64,000 nucleotides of DNA from Verrucomicrobiaceae bacterium (GCA_016713035.1 JADJPW010000004.1:434001-498000); one strand, 5' to 3'. Counted from the first letter of the stretch, positions 28,201 to 37,423 are shown. Numbers and translations: made by a program. The notes: a model not told the origin generated them from the letters alone.

Positions 28201-28944
28201 ATGAAAAACCGAATTTTTTGCCAAATCCTCGCCTTAGGCCTGCTTTGCGGCCTGAGGGCAGTTTGCGGCCAGGAATCGACCCCAGCGCTCATCGCGGCGA
28301 AAAAAACCTCACCCGCAGAATTCCTCGATGCTCTCGGGAAAACGGCGAAAGCCCGTTGGCGGCTCTATTTCCGCCCACCACCACCCACACCGCCCGTGGA
28401 CCGAGCGAAAGCCGCACTCATCCTCGGCAGTCTCGTGGCAGAGAGCCACCTCATCTGGCAGGCCACGGACTCACAGCAATTCCGCAACAACAACCAAGAC
28501 CTCGTCACCTACTGCCGCATGATCGGTGTGGGAGATGGCATCATGCCGCGGCTCATGGCGCAGGGCAAAATGGCCGAAATGGAGCAGTGGAAAGAGCTGC
28601 GCACGGAAATAAGCCTGACGCAGGATGAAATGAGCCGCCTGCTGCACGAGATGCAGGACGACGACCTGTCCCATCTCATCGACACCGGGTTATGGCTACG
28701 CGTGTTGGAAGTCTGCAACAGCATCGCTGCGGAGGCACCTACAGAGATCGCCCCAGATCTACGACTCACGACCCAGAGTGCCACCAATGAGCTGCGTGAG
28801 CATCTTTCCGCTGTCAGTGCCAATCTGAGTGACTGCAAATACCTTCAACAGTTGCGCAACATCCTCGATGCATTGCCGAAAGACCCGAAGGCCAATGAGA
28901 GCATCCAAACCATGATGCAGTCACTTCTGGACAAGGAGAAGTGA
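28201..28944 (+). CDS. Exported helical protein of unknown function
   Basis: The 247-residue product has a signal peptide MKNRIFCQILALGLLCGLRA ending at CGQ. The mature part is predicted mostly helical, with a proline run (YFRPPPPTPPVD) and motifs ALILGSLVAESHLIWQATDS and YCRMIGVGDGIMPRLMAQGK. Similar proteins of unknown function are found in Verrucomicrobia; no catalytic motif is seen. The frame also opens at 28171, but the signal peptide argues for the ATG at 28201. It follows glmS by 32 nt and may be cotranscribed. Confidence 0.65.
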   Translation: MKNRIFCQILALGLLCGLRAVCGQESTPALIAAKKTSPAEFLDALGKTAKARWRLYFRPPPPTPPVDRAKAALILGSLVAESHLIWQATDSQQFRNNNQDLVTYCRMIGVGDGIMPRLMAQGKMAEMEQWKELRTEISLTQDEMSRLLHEMQDDDLSHLIDTGLWLRVLEVCNSIAAEAPTEIAPDLRLTTQSATNELREHLSAVSANLSDCKYLQQLRNILDALPKDPKANESIQTMMQSLLDKEK

Positions 28945-28992
28945 TTGAGGCTCGTTGAAAGCGGCTAAGATCACTCATACTCCCGCTTTCTT

Positions 28993-30111
28993 GTGAATGT
29001 CTCCCCCTGGTATTTAAATCCCGCCATCGTCCACCCAATGGCCTCGTCCTCGTGGAGTCACTTTTGGTCGGAATATCGTGAAAACGCACCTTACAGCCGC
29101 CGCAGTCTACCTTCTCGCCTTTGCACGATCGCTACCATGCTTCTGCGGCAGCCCGCTGCGGAATTGGAGCGGCTTTTGTATGATCGTGCGATACGAGCAC
29201 ACCAGTTATCTGCGCCTCCGATTTTCATCATCGGCCATGCTCGCAGTGGCACCACGCATTTGCATAATTTGCTCGCCCTTGATCCGCGTTTTGCCTTCAT
29301 CTCCTACCTCCAGACTTCGTTGCCACGCCAATTCATGTGCATTACTAGGCCGGAGCTTGCCCTCCTACGCGCGGCGCTGCCTGCCACACGCGGCATGGAC
29401 AATGTGCGCATGACTCTGGAGTCTGCTCAGGAGGAGGAAATGGCACTAGGCATCCTGGGGGATATTTGCAGTTACAAATGTTTCTACTTTCCACGCAGGC
29501 TCATTCATCACTTCAGTGAATCGGTACTGCTAGAAAATGTGCCCGCTGAAAAGCTCCAGCGCTTCAAAGACACTTATCGCATGTTGGTGAAAAAGATCAG
29601 CTACGCCGCTGGAGGCAGTAGGCAGATCCTATTTAAAAATCCAACAAGCACCTGCCGCATTCCGCTGCTGTTGGAGCTCTTCCCTGACGCCCGATTCATT
29701 CACATCGTGCGAGATCCACATGAGGTGTTCCATTCCATGCAGAAGCTCTGGTAAGCACTCGTTCCAGGTCTTTCTTGGCATGATGATCCAGGTCTGGACT
29801 ACCAAGAACACACCCTCCAGGCCTATGAAGTGGTTATGCGCCGTTATCTCCATGATCGAGAATGTGTCCCTGCCGGGCAATTGATCGAAGTGCGCTACGA
29901 AAACCTTGATCGCGATCCTGTCGGCACCATCCGCAATATTTACGATGCCTTCGCCCTACCAGAGATTGCCCGTGCCTGCGAACGAGTCACCAGCTACTGC
30001 GCCAGCCTGAGCGGCTACCAGAAGAATAAGCACCCGCATAATGAGGCTCTGCGTGCTCGTATCGCTACGCAATGGCGTTTTGCTTTCGATGCTTTTGGCT
30101 ATCCCACCTAA
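28993..30111 (+). pseudogene. Sulfotransferase family gene interrupted by an in-frame TAA
   Basis: The frame encodes a PAPS-dependent sulfotransferase (Sulfotransfer_3 type). It has the 5'-phosphosulfate loop FIIGHARSGTTHLHNLL, FKNPTSTCRIPLLLELFPDA and the 3'-phosphate motif FIHIVRDPHEVFHSM, then a C-terminal part with RYENLDRDPVGTIRNIYDAF. A TAA at 29752-29754, directly after LQKLW-like residues, splits it. The same frame continues unchanged to 30111, so a single nonsense change accounts for the break. It starts at GTG 28993 and would be about 372 residues if intact. A sulfatase gene follows after one base, suggesting a shared sulfated-glycan theme. A sequence error is an alternative explanation. 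Confidence 0.75.
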
Positions 30112-30112
30112 T

Positions 30113-31519
30113 ATGAAGCACAGCCTGCTCCTCCTCATCGCGTTTTGCCCTCTGCTCTGCGCTATTGCGACGCCACCGAATGTGGTCGTTATTTTGGTGG
30201 ATGATTTGGGCTTCGGGGACTTGGGCTGTTATGGGCATCCGCGCTTCAAAACACCGCGCATCGACCAAATGGCAGCCGAGGGCACACGGATGACGCAGTT
30301 CAACACGCCAGCGCCGTTTTGTGCTCCCACGCGTGCCTCACTCATGACGGGGCGCTATCCCTGGCGCTGCGGCATGACGCAGAATCCTGCACCCGATGGT
30401 GGCCCGCTGGCAGATGCACTCACACTGCCAAAAACAGAGGTCACTCTGGCGCAGGTGCTGAAGACGGCAGGCTATGCCACCGGCATGGTCGGAAAATGGC
30501 ATCTGGGGCACCAACCAGACACTTTACCGACGGATCGTGGCTTTGATGAGTACTACGGCATCCCGTATTCGAACGACATGCGGCCCGTGCAGGTGCTGGA
30601 GGGCACGCAGGTGGCGGAATACCCGGTTGTGCAGGCTACGCTGACCACGCGTTACGCAGAGCGAGCGGTCGATTTCATCGCACGAAATGCCAAGAGGCTC
30701 TTCTTCCTCTACTTTGCCGAGGCGATGCCGCACAAGCCGCTGGCGGCCTCCGAGGAGAACTACCAAAAGAGCGGCGCTGGCTTGTATGGCGATGCATTGC
30801 TCGATCTCGACGACAGCGTCGGCGCTGTGCTGGATGCGCTGAAAGCGAATAAGCTCGATGACAATACGCTGGTGCTTTTCACCAGCGACAACGGCGCGTG
30901 GTTCGGCGGAAGCTGCGGCGGCCTGCGTGGCATGAAAGGCACCAATTATGAAGGCGGCTACCGTGTGCCGTGCATCGCCCGATGGCCGGGGAAAATCCCT
31001 GCTGGCCGCGTGAATGACACACTCACGGTGACGATGGATCTTTTCGCCACTGTCCTCGCTGCCACGGGTGCTAAGATGCCGGATGACCGCGTACTCGATG
31101 GTCGTGATTTGCTGTCGATCTGGACTGGTGAGGCCAAAGCGCCGCATGAGTTCATCTTCGGCCATCAGGGGCCGAAACTGCACACCATCCGCGATGCGCG
31201 GTGGAAGCTGCATGTACTGCCCGCTCGTGAGATGCTGCTCAAACCCCGCCCAGATGGCAGATGGCTCGATCCCCGCGCTCCAGATGGAGTGACGATCCTT
31301 GCCCCTTACGAGCAGTATAATCTCGATTCACATCCCGGAGTCACCACAGGCGTCAAACCGGCCGCGATGCAACTTTTTGACCTTCAAAACGATCCCACTG
31401 AGCAAAGCGATCTCGCCAACCAACACCCCGACGAGGTGAAGCGCCTCAAAGTCGCCTACGACGCCATGAACAAGGATGTGCCCAGCGTGGTGGAAGTGAA
31501 ACGGGCTCCGCTCAAATAA
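30113..31519 (+). CDS. Exported sulfatase (arylsulfatase/GalNAc-6-sulfatase type)
   Basis: The 468-residue alkaline-phosphatase-superfamily sulfatase has the signal peptide MKHSLLLLIAFCPLLCAIA. The metal-binding VVVILVDDLGFGDLGCYG precedes the formylglycine motif C70-A-P-T-R followed by ASLMTGRYP. Further active-site pieces are GMVGKWHLGH, FTSDNGAW and GTNYEGGYRVPCIARWPGKI. The Cys requires conversion to formylglycine by a maturase not seen here. It probably desulfates sulfated polysaccharides in the periplasm. The start at 30113 was preferred over 30041 because it begins the signal peptide. Confidence 0.92.
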   Translation: MKHSLLLLIAFCPLLCAIATPPNVVVILVDDLGFGDLGCYGHPRFKTPRIDQMAAEGTRMTQFNTPAPFCAPTRASLMTGRYPWRCGMTQNPAPDGGPLADALTLPKTEVTLAQVLKTAGYATGMVGKWHLGHQPDTLPTDRGFDEYYGIPYSNDMRPVQVLEGTQVAEYPVVQATLTTRYAERAVDFIARNAKRLFFLYFAEAMPHKPLAASEENYQKSGAGLYGDALLDLDDSVGAVLDALKANKLDDNTLVLFTSDNGAWFGGSCGGLRGMKGTNYEGGYRVPCIARWPGKIPAGRVNDTLTVTMDLFATVLAATGAKMPDDRVLDGRDLLSIWTGEAKAPHEFIFGHQGPKLHTIRDARWKLHVLPAREMLLKPRPDGRWLDPRAPDGVTILAPYEQYNLDSHPGVTTGVKPAAMQLFDLQNDPTEQSDLANQHPDEVKRLKVAYDAMNKDVPSVVEVKRAPLK

Positions 31520-32186
31520 CCGTTTCTGACTCCAACCGATAACCAATACCCGGCTCGTTCACGATGCGTGGGCCGGTTTCGCCGAGCTTTTTGCGCAGGT
31601 GATTGATGTGGACGCGCAGGCCTTCGCTAGGGTCGCTGCTTTGACCGGCCCAGACTTGCTTCACGATCTGATTTTGCGTGACGATGCGGCCCGGGTGCTC
31701 GGCGAGCACCTTTATTAATGCGAACTCTGTGGGCGTGAGTTTGATGGGAGTATCGGCCAAAGTGGCTTCATGGTGGAGGAGATCGAGCTTTAGGGCTCCG
31801 GCGATGATTTCGGGGCTCTGCCGGGTGAAACGCCGACGCTGGATGACATCCAGCCGTGCCAGCAGCTCGGCGGTGCCGAAGGGCTTGGTAACGTAGTCAT
31901 CGGCGCCGAGTTCGAGGGCTTCGACCTTCACGGTTTCTTGATCACGGACGCTCAGGATGAGCACAGGCACATCGCTCCACTCACGGAGGCGCTTCAAAAC
32001 ATCGATCCCACTGAGTCCGGGCAAGCCGAGGTCGAGCAGCACCACGTCGGGGCGCTGAAACGCGGCTTCTTGCAGCCCGAGCTGGCCGTCAGCCGCCTCG
32101 CAGACCTCGTAACCACGCGATTCGAGCACCATGCGCAGCAGGCGGCGCATTTGCTGTTCGTCGTCGATGATGAGGGCTTTACTCAT
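31512..32186 (-). CDS. kdpE: KdpE-like response regulator
   Basis: The 224-residue OmpR/PhoB-type regulator has a receiver domain with acidic pair D8-D9, phospho-acceptor D52 (VVLLDLGLPG) and the Lys loop DYVTKPFG. The winged-helix DNA-binding domain follows (LTPTEFALIKVLAEHPGRIV, LRVHINHLRKKLGETG, EPGIGYRLES). The LDLGLPGLSGIDVLKRLREW and GADDYVTKPF patterns resemble KdpE most. It sits directly downstream of a KdpD-like kinase, with kup just beyond, which supports a role in K+ homeostasis. The 3' end overlaps the convergent sulfatase by 8 bp. Confidence 0.85.
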   Translation of the reverse strand: MSKALIIDDEQQMRRLLRMVLESRGYEVCEAADGQLGLQEAAFQRPDVVLLDLGLPGLSGIDVLKRLREWSDVPVLILSVRDQETVKVEALELGADDYVTKPFGTAELLARLDVIQRRRFTRQSPEIIAGALKLDLLHHEATLADTPIKLTPTEFALIKVLAEHPGRIVTQNQIVKQVWAGQSSDPSEGLRVHINHLRKKLGETGPRIVNEPGIGYRLESETVI

Positions 32187-32188
32187 GT

Positions 32189-32270
32189 CGTAGAACGAGT
32201 TTTCTAACTCGTTTCAGAGGTTGGGGATGATGGTGAGTCGGAGGGAACGAGTTGGAAAACTCGTTCTACG
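32189..32270. repeat. Inverted pair of AACGAGTT-N4-AACTCGTT palindromes
   Basis: The copy at 32189-32213 reads CGTAG then AACGAGTT-TTCT-AACTCGTT. The copy at 32246-32270 reads AACGAGTT-GGAA-AACTCGTT then CTACG, i.e. inverted relative to the first. A partial third copy (AAACTCGTTCTACG) occurs at 33415-33428. The elements bridge the 3' end of the kinase gene and the region before the regulator start, and look like an interspersed palindromic element. Confidence 0.6.
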
Positions 32271-33343
32271 CGAAGAACAAACTCCGCGCCGCCTTCGGGG
32301 TGATTGTGCGCTTCGATGTCGCCTTTCATGGCCCGCATCAAGCCGCGAGCAATGGCGAGACCCAAACCCGTGCCTCCGGCGGGTGAATCGGGGGCGCGGT
32401 AAAATTTATCGAACACATGGTCCTCCGTGCCGATGGGCAATCCCGGGCCGTGATCGCGGACTCGCAGCTCCAGCGTGCCATTCGTCAATGCGGTGTGGAT
32501 TTCGATCTCCGTGCCTGCTGGCGCATAAAGCGTGGCGTTGTGGAGCACATTACCGAGAACCTGGGCGAGCAAGCGGCTATCGAGCATCATCAGTGGCAGA
32601 TCATCGGTGCCGCTGAGTCGGAGTGGATACTTGCTGAGTTCCTTTTGCAGCGGCGTAGTGGCAGCGTGGAGCACATCGCTGATCTCGCACCAGTCGGGAC
32701 GTGGCTTCAGCGCCTCGGACTCGACGCGGGTCATCTCCAAAAAGTTCTCCACGATGCGCTGGAGCCTGCGATTGGCTGTTTCGATCTCCGCCGCGAAGGC
32801 ATTCCCCTGCCCCAGGCCATCCAAAGCTGTGCGGATGATGGCGATGGGAGTTTTCAGTTCATGCGACACGCTATCGAGCAGTGTGCGGTGCAGTCGCTCG
32901 GACTCCGCGAGGAGTTCGGCGCGATGTTTGGCCTCAACCAATTGCTCACGTTCGCGGTGGTGCTGCTCCAGTGCGGCTTCACGCTCCCGCAAGCGCGTGA
33001 TGAGGTGGCCCATGCTGAGTGCCACGACAAAGAACATGGCGAACATGATGATGTCCTGCGGCTTCTCGATGTGCAGCGTGAACTGCGGCGGGATGAAGAT
33101 GAAATTCCACACCAGCGCGCTCACCACGCCCATGGCCAGCACTGGCCCGCGATTCCACCGCGTGCCCGCGAGCACGATGGCCATCAGAAACACAAGCGCG
33201 GAGACAAGATAGCCCGTGTAAGGCAGCAGCACCCAGCACACCGAAGCCAACACAAAGAGGATCGTCATCCCCCAGCTAAACTGCCCCACCACGGCCACTG
33301 GCACGAGCTCGCGTGCTTTGGGAGAGGATAGATAGTCGTTCAT
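32204..33343 (-). CDS. KdpD-like sensor histidine kinase without the N-terminal KdpD/USP domains
   Basis: The 379-residue protein starts with four hydrophobic segments of the DUF4118 type (AVVGQFSWGMTILFVLASVC, LVSALVFLMAIVLAG, MFAMFFVVALSMGHLITRLR). It continues with a HisKA domain around LLDSVSHELKTPIAIIRTAL and an HATPase (NVLHNATLYAPAGTEIEIHT, VRDHGPGLP, GTGLGLAIARGLM). E. coli KdpD carries an additional approximately 370-residue cytosolic N-domain, absent here. The start at 33343 fits the first charged segment. The C-terminal last residues run through a palindromic repeat. It is paired with the following response regulator. Confidence 0.88.
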   Translation of the reverse strand: MNDYLSSPKARELVPVAVVGQFSWGMTILFVLASVCWVLLPYTGYLVSALVFLMAIVLAGTRWNRGPVLAMGVVSALVWNFIFIPPQFTLHIEKPQDIIMFAMFFVVALSMGHLITRLREREAALEQHHREREQLVEAKHRAELLAESERLHRTLLDSVSHELKTPIAIIRTALDGLGQGNAFAAEIETANRRLQRIVENFLEMTRVESEALKPRPDWCEISDVLHAATTPLQKELSKYPLRLSGTDDLPLMMLDSRLLAQVLGNVLHNATLYAPAGTEIEIHTALTNGTLELRVRDHGPGLPIGTEDHVFDKFYRAPDSPAGGTGLGLAIARGLMRAMKGDIEAHNHPEGGAEFVLRVERVFQLVPSDSPSSPTSETS

Positions 33344-33394
33344 GGGAACTATCCTGCGTGTGAAATGAAGCATCGCTAGTGAACAGACGATGCA

Positions 33395-33415
33395 GCGGCG
33401 TTAAGAAGGTGTGAA
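33395..33415 (-). promoter_or_regulatory. Putative KdpE-type operator upstream of the histidine kinase gene
   Basis: On the minus strand this is TTCACACCTTCTTAACGCCG followed by C, ending 52 nt before the kinase start codon. A near-identical site lies 54 nt before kup (35425-35445). In both, TTCACT follows after the same 11-nt gap. Confidence 0.5.
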
Positions 33416-33428
33416 AACTCGTTCTACG

Positions 33429-35371
33429 TTAGATTTCAACCTGCTGTCCGAGCTCGATGACGCGACCGATGGGGATCTGGAAGTAGGTCGCGGGTTGCTG
33501 GGCGAGCTTGCTGGCGAAGGAGAAGAGGTGCTCACGCCATCTAGCCATGCCGGGTTTGGCGCTGGGGATGATGATTTCGCGTCCGAGAAAGAAGGTGGCT
33601 TTTTCGGACTCGACTTCGAGGTTTTGGGCGGCGCATTGGCGCAACAGACGCGGGACGTTGGGCTTTTGCATGAAGCCGAAGCGACCTGTAACACGCCAGA
33701 AGCCTTCGCCGAGGTTTTCGACCTCGACGCGGCGACTCGGTGGCACCCCGGGCTCGTCTTAGGTGATCAAAGTCATGAAGACAACTCGCTGATGGATGGC
33801 GTGGTAGTGCTTCAAACTATGCAACAGGGCAATCGGGGCACGCCCGCTGGTGCTGGTCATGAAAATAGCTGTACCGGGCACTTGGATGACTTTCCCTGAG
33901 GCGAGGCTCTGAATGAGCATTTCCTGCGTGAGGGAGCTTTTTTCCATGGATGCACGCACCAGTCGGCGACCCGTGGCCCAGGTAGTCATCACGATGAAGA
34001 TGCCTGCGCCGACAGCGAGCGGGAACCATCCGCCATCGAAGAATTTCACGAGATTGGCGCTGAGGAAGGCGAGTTCGATGGTGCCAAACACGAGGCATAG
34101 CGGCAGCGTTTTGAGCACGCTCCATTTCCACAAATGCCGTGCGGCAAAGTAAAAGAGGATGGTGGTGATGAGCATGGTCATCGTCACGGCTACGCCATAG
34201 GCAGCAGCGAGATTGGACGAGGTGCGGAAGGCAACGACGAGGGCTAGGCAGGCGAGCATGAGCACCCAGTTCACCAGGGGGATGTAGATCTGGCCGCGAG
34301 CATGCTCGGAGGTGTGGCGGATGCTCAAACGCGGCAGGTAGCCGAGCTGCACTGCGGTGAGCGTGAGCGAGTAGGTGCCGGTGATGAGAGCCTGTGATGC
34401 GATGACCGTGGCAGCGGTGGCGAGCAGCACGAGCGGCAGCATAGCCCAGCCAGGAGCCATTTGGAAAAAGGGCGAATGCGCCACTTCGGGGTTGTGCATC
34501 AAAAGGGCACCCTGACCGAGGTAATTGAGCCCTAGTGCTGGAAAAACGAGCGAGAACCAGCTGCGGCGGATCGGTCCGGCACCGAAGTGCCCCATGTCAG
34601 CATACAAGGCCTCCCCACCGGTCACGGCGAGGAAAACACTGCCGAGGATGACGAAGCCCGCATGACCGCCGGTCATCAAAAAGTGCCACCCATGCCAGGG
34701 ATTGAAGGCGGCGAGGATTTCCGGCCCGCTAATGAGGTGCGAGGCTCCGAGTGCGCCGAGACTGACGAACCACAAGCCGGTGATCGGGCCGAAAAAGCGC
34801 CCCATTTTCGCGGTGCCAAGAAATTGGACTGAAAACAGCACGATGAGGATCACGATCGTGATTCCCATGATGAGCCACTGCATGTGATGATTCCACGCCT
34901 CGGCCGCCAAAGCATCCGTCGGAGCCGCGCCGAGCACGCCACCGTCTTTGAGACCCTCCACGGCACTGAGCACCGAGATCGCTGGCGTGATGATGCCATC
35001 ACCAAACAGCAACGCGGCACCGAAAAGGCCTAGGAGCACGATCACCACACGGCGTTTCGAGTTTTCGCTCATGCCATGCGAGGCCAGGGCCATCAGGGAG
35101 AGCACGCCGCCCTCACCTTTGTTGTCCGCCCGCAGAATGAAGATGAGATACTTCACACACACGAGCAATATGAGCGACCAGAGCACCAGGAGACCACGCC
35201 GAGGATGTGCGCATGCGTGGGGTCGACGTGATGCGGGCTATGAGGGCTGAAGCACTCCTTCAGCGTATAGATCGGCGAGGTGCCGATGTCGCCAAAGACT
35301 ACTCCCAGCGCCGCGATGACGAGGGTGGTGGTGGAGAGCTGGTGGAGGCCGTGTTTGTCGGGGTCACTCAT
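33429..35371 (-). pseudogene. kup: Kup-type potassium transporter gene with one frameshift and one in-frame stop
   Basis: The combined frames rebuild a complete Kup/HAK transporter of about 647 residues. Kup opening motifs (ALGVVFGDIGTSPIYTLKE) come first, then LFGDGIITPAISVLSAVEGL, GGEALYADMGHFG, FPALGLNYLGQGALL and LPRLSIRHTSEHARGQIYIP, and a soluble C-domain (VEVENLGEGFWRVTGRFGFM). Two lesions interrupt it. One base is missing near 35188: inserting one restores HILGVVSLVLWSLILLVCVK. A TAA at 33759-33761 sits where relatives read through (MTLIT-stop-DEPGVPPSRRVEV). The start is MSDPDKHGLHQL at 35371. It is an inner-membrane K+/H+ symporter if functional; either a decaying gene or sequence errors. 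Confidence 0.85.
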
Positions 35372-35424
35372 GACGAGCAAAGGCTGCGCGATAGGGCCGG
35401 ATCTACCAGTGAAGGGCCGAATGC

Positions 35425-35445
35425 GCGGCGTTAAAAATGTGTGAA
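35425..35445 (-). promoter_or_regulatory. Putative KdpE-type operator upstream of kup
   Basis: On the minus strand this is TTCACACATTTTTAACGCCG followed by C, 54 nt before the kup start. It shares 19 of 21 positions with the site before the kinase gene. The T-rich core followed by a C/G-rich end is reminiscent of the E. coli KdpE operator as I remember it. Confidence 0.5.
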
Positions 35446-35530
35446 GCTGGTCTATTCCCTACCTGCGCCGCCCCGGTTATACAATGCGATTCTACTGATC
35501 AGGTAGGGGAGCGATCCGATGACATTCTTT

Positions 35531-35559
35531 TTGAGAAGCGGCTCAACACGCTCTACTCT
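35531..35559 (+). promoter_or_regulatory. Putative leaderless promoter of the GYF_2 gene
   Basis: TTGAGA (35531-35536), a 17-nt spacer, then TACTCT (35554-35559), with ATG at 35568 after eight bases. Confidence 0.55.
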
Positions 35560-35567
35560 CACGGCGC

Positions 35568-35984
35568 ATGAATTGGTACATTGATCACGACGGCGCTGCC
35601 GAGGGACCCTACGACGAGTCACAGATGACCGCACTCGCACGGGAGCACCGGCTCGACTCAGAGAGTCTCGTCTGGCATTCTGATTTGGAGGAATGGAGCA
35701 CGGTGGCGGCACTCACTCCCACTTGGTGGAGTGCCACGCTGCCCGCCCACATGCCAGAGCCTGCCCCGGAGCCGAAAGTGCGTGGACCGATGAAAAAGAT
35801 CGTCATTCCAGCTTCCGCTGAAGATGTGGCGGTCACTCCCGTGCCTATCTCCAATGGCAATGGCGAGGCCACCGCGCCGAAGCGCCGCCTCACTGCGCCG
35901 AAAGCGCCTACCATCACCGAAGCTGATGACAAGGCCTCTGGTGGCGTGCTCAAGAAGTTCTTTGGTTTCGGAAAAAAGAAGTGA
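35568..35984 (+). CDS. GYF_2 (DUF4339) domain protein
   Basis: The 138-residue protein's first approximately 50 residues form a GYF_2 domain: MNWYIDHDGAAEGPYDESQM, then LVWHSDLEEWSTV. It matches the W-Y-x-G-P-Y/W-x(n)-E-W pattern that binds proline-rich peptides. The rest is a Pro/Ala-rich linker and a basic end LKKFFGFGKKK, perhaps a membrane-surface or nucleic-acid contact. It has its own promoter next to the start codon. It is divergent from kup and convergent with modC. Function unknown. Confidence 0.8.
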   Translation: MNWYIDHDGAAEGPYDESQMTALAREHRLDSESLVWHSDLEEWSTVAALTPTWWSATLPAHMPEPAPEPKVRGPMKKIVIPASAEDVAVTPVPISNGNGEATAPKRRLTAPKAPTITEADDKASGGVLKKFFGFGKKK

Positions 35985-36011
35985 TGGCTCTTTTTCGGTG
36001 CTGATGCGGCC

Positions 36012-36644
36012 TTACTCGATCCTGATTTTTCCGCCTTCCATCCGCAGCCTCACCTCGGCGAGCTGGACGGCCTCCGCCTCGGAGTGGGTAACGTGTAGAA
36101 TGGTAAGGCGGTGCTCTTTTTGGATGCGTTTGAGCATGGCGGCGGCCTCTCCGCGCATGTCCTCATCTAGGGCGGAGAGGGGCTCATCCAGCAGCAGAAT
36201 GTGCGGACTGGCGGCGAGTGCACGGGCTAGGGCCACACGCTGCTTTTCACCTCCAGAGAGATCATCCGGCATGCGCTGCAGCAGCGCCGTGATGCCTAGC
36301 TCCTCGGCGAGCTGATGCACGCGCTTCTCTGGAGGCATCCCACGCAGCAGCAGGGCAAAGCCGATCTGCTCCGCGACTCGTAATCCGGGAAACAGGGCCA
36401 AATCCTGCGGCAGGTAGCCGATACCGCGCTCTCGTGGCTCCAGATCCGTCACGTCGCGGTCCTCCAGGCGGATGCGGCCACGCTGCGGATGCCGCAGGCC
36501 ACAGAGGATCTCCAGCAGCGTCGTCTTACCACAGCCCGTGCGGCCCATGAGCACCGCGTAGGCTCCGCGCGGCAGTGTGAGCGTCACATCATCGAGGATG
36601 ACGCGTCCACTGGTCTGCCAGGTGATGTTTTCGAGCTGGATCAT
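36012..36644 (-). CDS. modC: ABC transporter ATP-binding protein, molybdate/sulfate type
   Basis: The 210-residue ABC ATPase has Walker A LMGRTGCGKTTLLEIL, a Q-loop in GYLPQDLALFPGL, signature LSGGEKQRVALARALA, Walker B HILLLDEPLSALD and the H-loop ILHVTHSEAEA. It lacks the C-terminal TOBE domain of standard ModC, so it is shorter than usual. It overlaps the permease gene by 4 bp. Together they form a ModBC-type importer of molybdate, tungstate or a related oxyanion; the substrate is inferred from the permease. No substrate-binding protein gene is adjacent. Confidence 0.8.
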   Translation of the reverse strand: MIQLENITWQTSGRVILDDVTLTLPRGAYAVLMGRTGCGKTTLLEILCGLRHPQRGRIRLEDRDVTDLEPRERGIGYLPQDLALFPGLRVAEQIGFALLLRGMPPEKRVHQLAEELGITALLQRMPDDLSGGEKQRVALARALAASPHILLLDEPLSALDEDMRGEAAAMLKRIQKEHRLTILHVTHSEAEAVQLAEVRLRMEGGKIRIE

Positions 36645-37423
36645 GGTTTTTCTCCGGTAGTGCGCACGACGATGAGTACGAGCATGGCCATCGCCACCAT
36701 GAGCAGGCTCACGGCCACGGCGGCCTCCAGATTGCCCACGCTGAGTTCGAGCCAGACCGTGGTGGGCAGCACCTCTGTCTTCATCCGCGTGGCTCCGGCG
36801 AAGACCAGGATGGGCCCGAACTCACCCAGACTCCGCGCCCAGGCGATGCAAAAGGCCGCCACCATGCCACGCCGTGCCGCAGGCATCGCCACATGCCACA
36901 GTGCCTGAAAGCGTGTGCAGCCCAGCGTCAGCGCGACTTCCTCTGGCCGTGGTGAGAGATGGTCAAACGTCCCCCGCATCGTGCGGATCGCGAATGATGC
37001 CGCGACCACGAACTGCGCCAGCACCACGCCACTCACCGTGTAGGTGAAGGCCCACACACTCTCGATTTGCTTCCCCAGCCATGTTTGGAAAAAAATCAGC
37101 AAACACAGCCCCACGACGAGGGGCGGCAGAATGATGGGGATGTCGAGCATCGCATCGACGAGCGCTTTGAAGCGAAAATCCTTCCGCGACATGAGGTAGC
37201 CCACCGGCACGGCGAGCAGCAAAGCGAAGGCCGCCGCTGCGGTGCAGCTCACCAGGCTCAAAAAGGTCGCTTGGCGGATTTCCGGTGATTGCAGCACCTT
37301 CAGCCAATGATGCGGTGTCGAGTAAGTCGCAGTGGCCCCGAGCAACAGCAGCCAAAACACGATATAAGCCCCCGTGATGCACGCGAGAGCCAGCCAGCAG
37401 GCGTTGGAGCGATTGAGGCGCAT
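36641..37423 (-). CDS. modB: ABC transporter permease, ModB type
   Basis: The 260-residue permease has six hydrophobic segments and the EAA loop typical of ModB/CysT: EEVALTLGCTRFQALWHVAM, then ARSLGEFGPILVFAG. The LGEFGP motif is the hallmark of molybdate/sulfate permeases. It is longer at the N-terminus than E. coli ModB, with an additional TM segment (WLALACITGAYIVFWLLLL). It is co-transcribed with the ATPase, overlapping by 4 bp. Molybdate is the best guess, while sulfate or tungstate cannot be excluded. Confidence 0.82.
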   Translation of the reverse strand: MRLNRSNACWLALACITGAYIVFWLLLLGATATYSTPHHWLKVLQSPEIRQATFLSLVSCTAAAAFALLLAVPVGYLMSRKDFRFKALVDAMLDIPIILPPLVVGLCLLIFFQTWLGKQIESVWAFTYTVSGVVLAQFVVAASFAIRTMRGTFDHLSPRPEEVALTLGCTRFQALWHVAMPAARRGMVAAFCIAWARSLGEFGPILVFAGATRMKTEVLPTTVWLELSVGNLEAAVAVSLLMVAMAMLVLIVVRTTGEKP

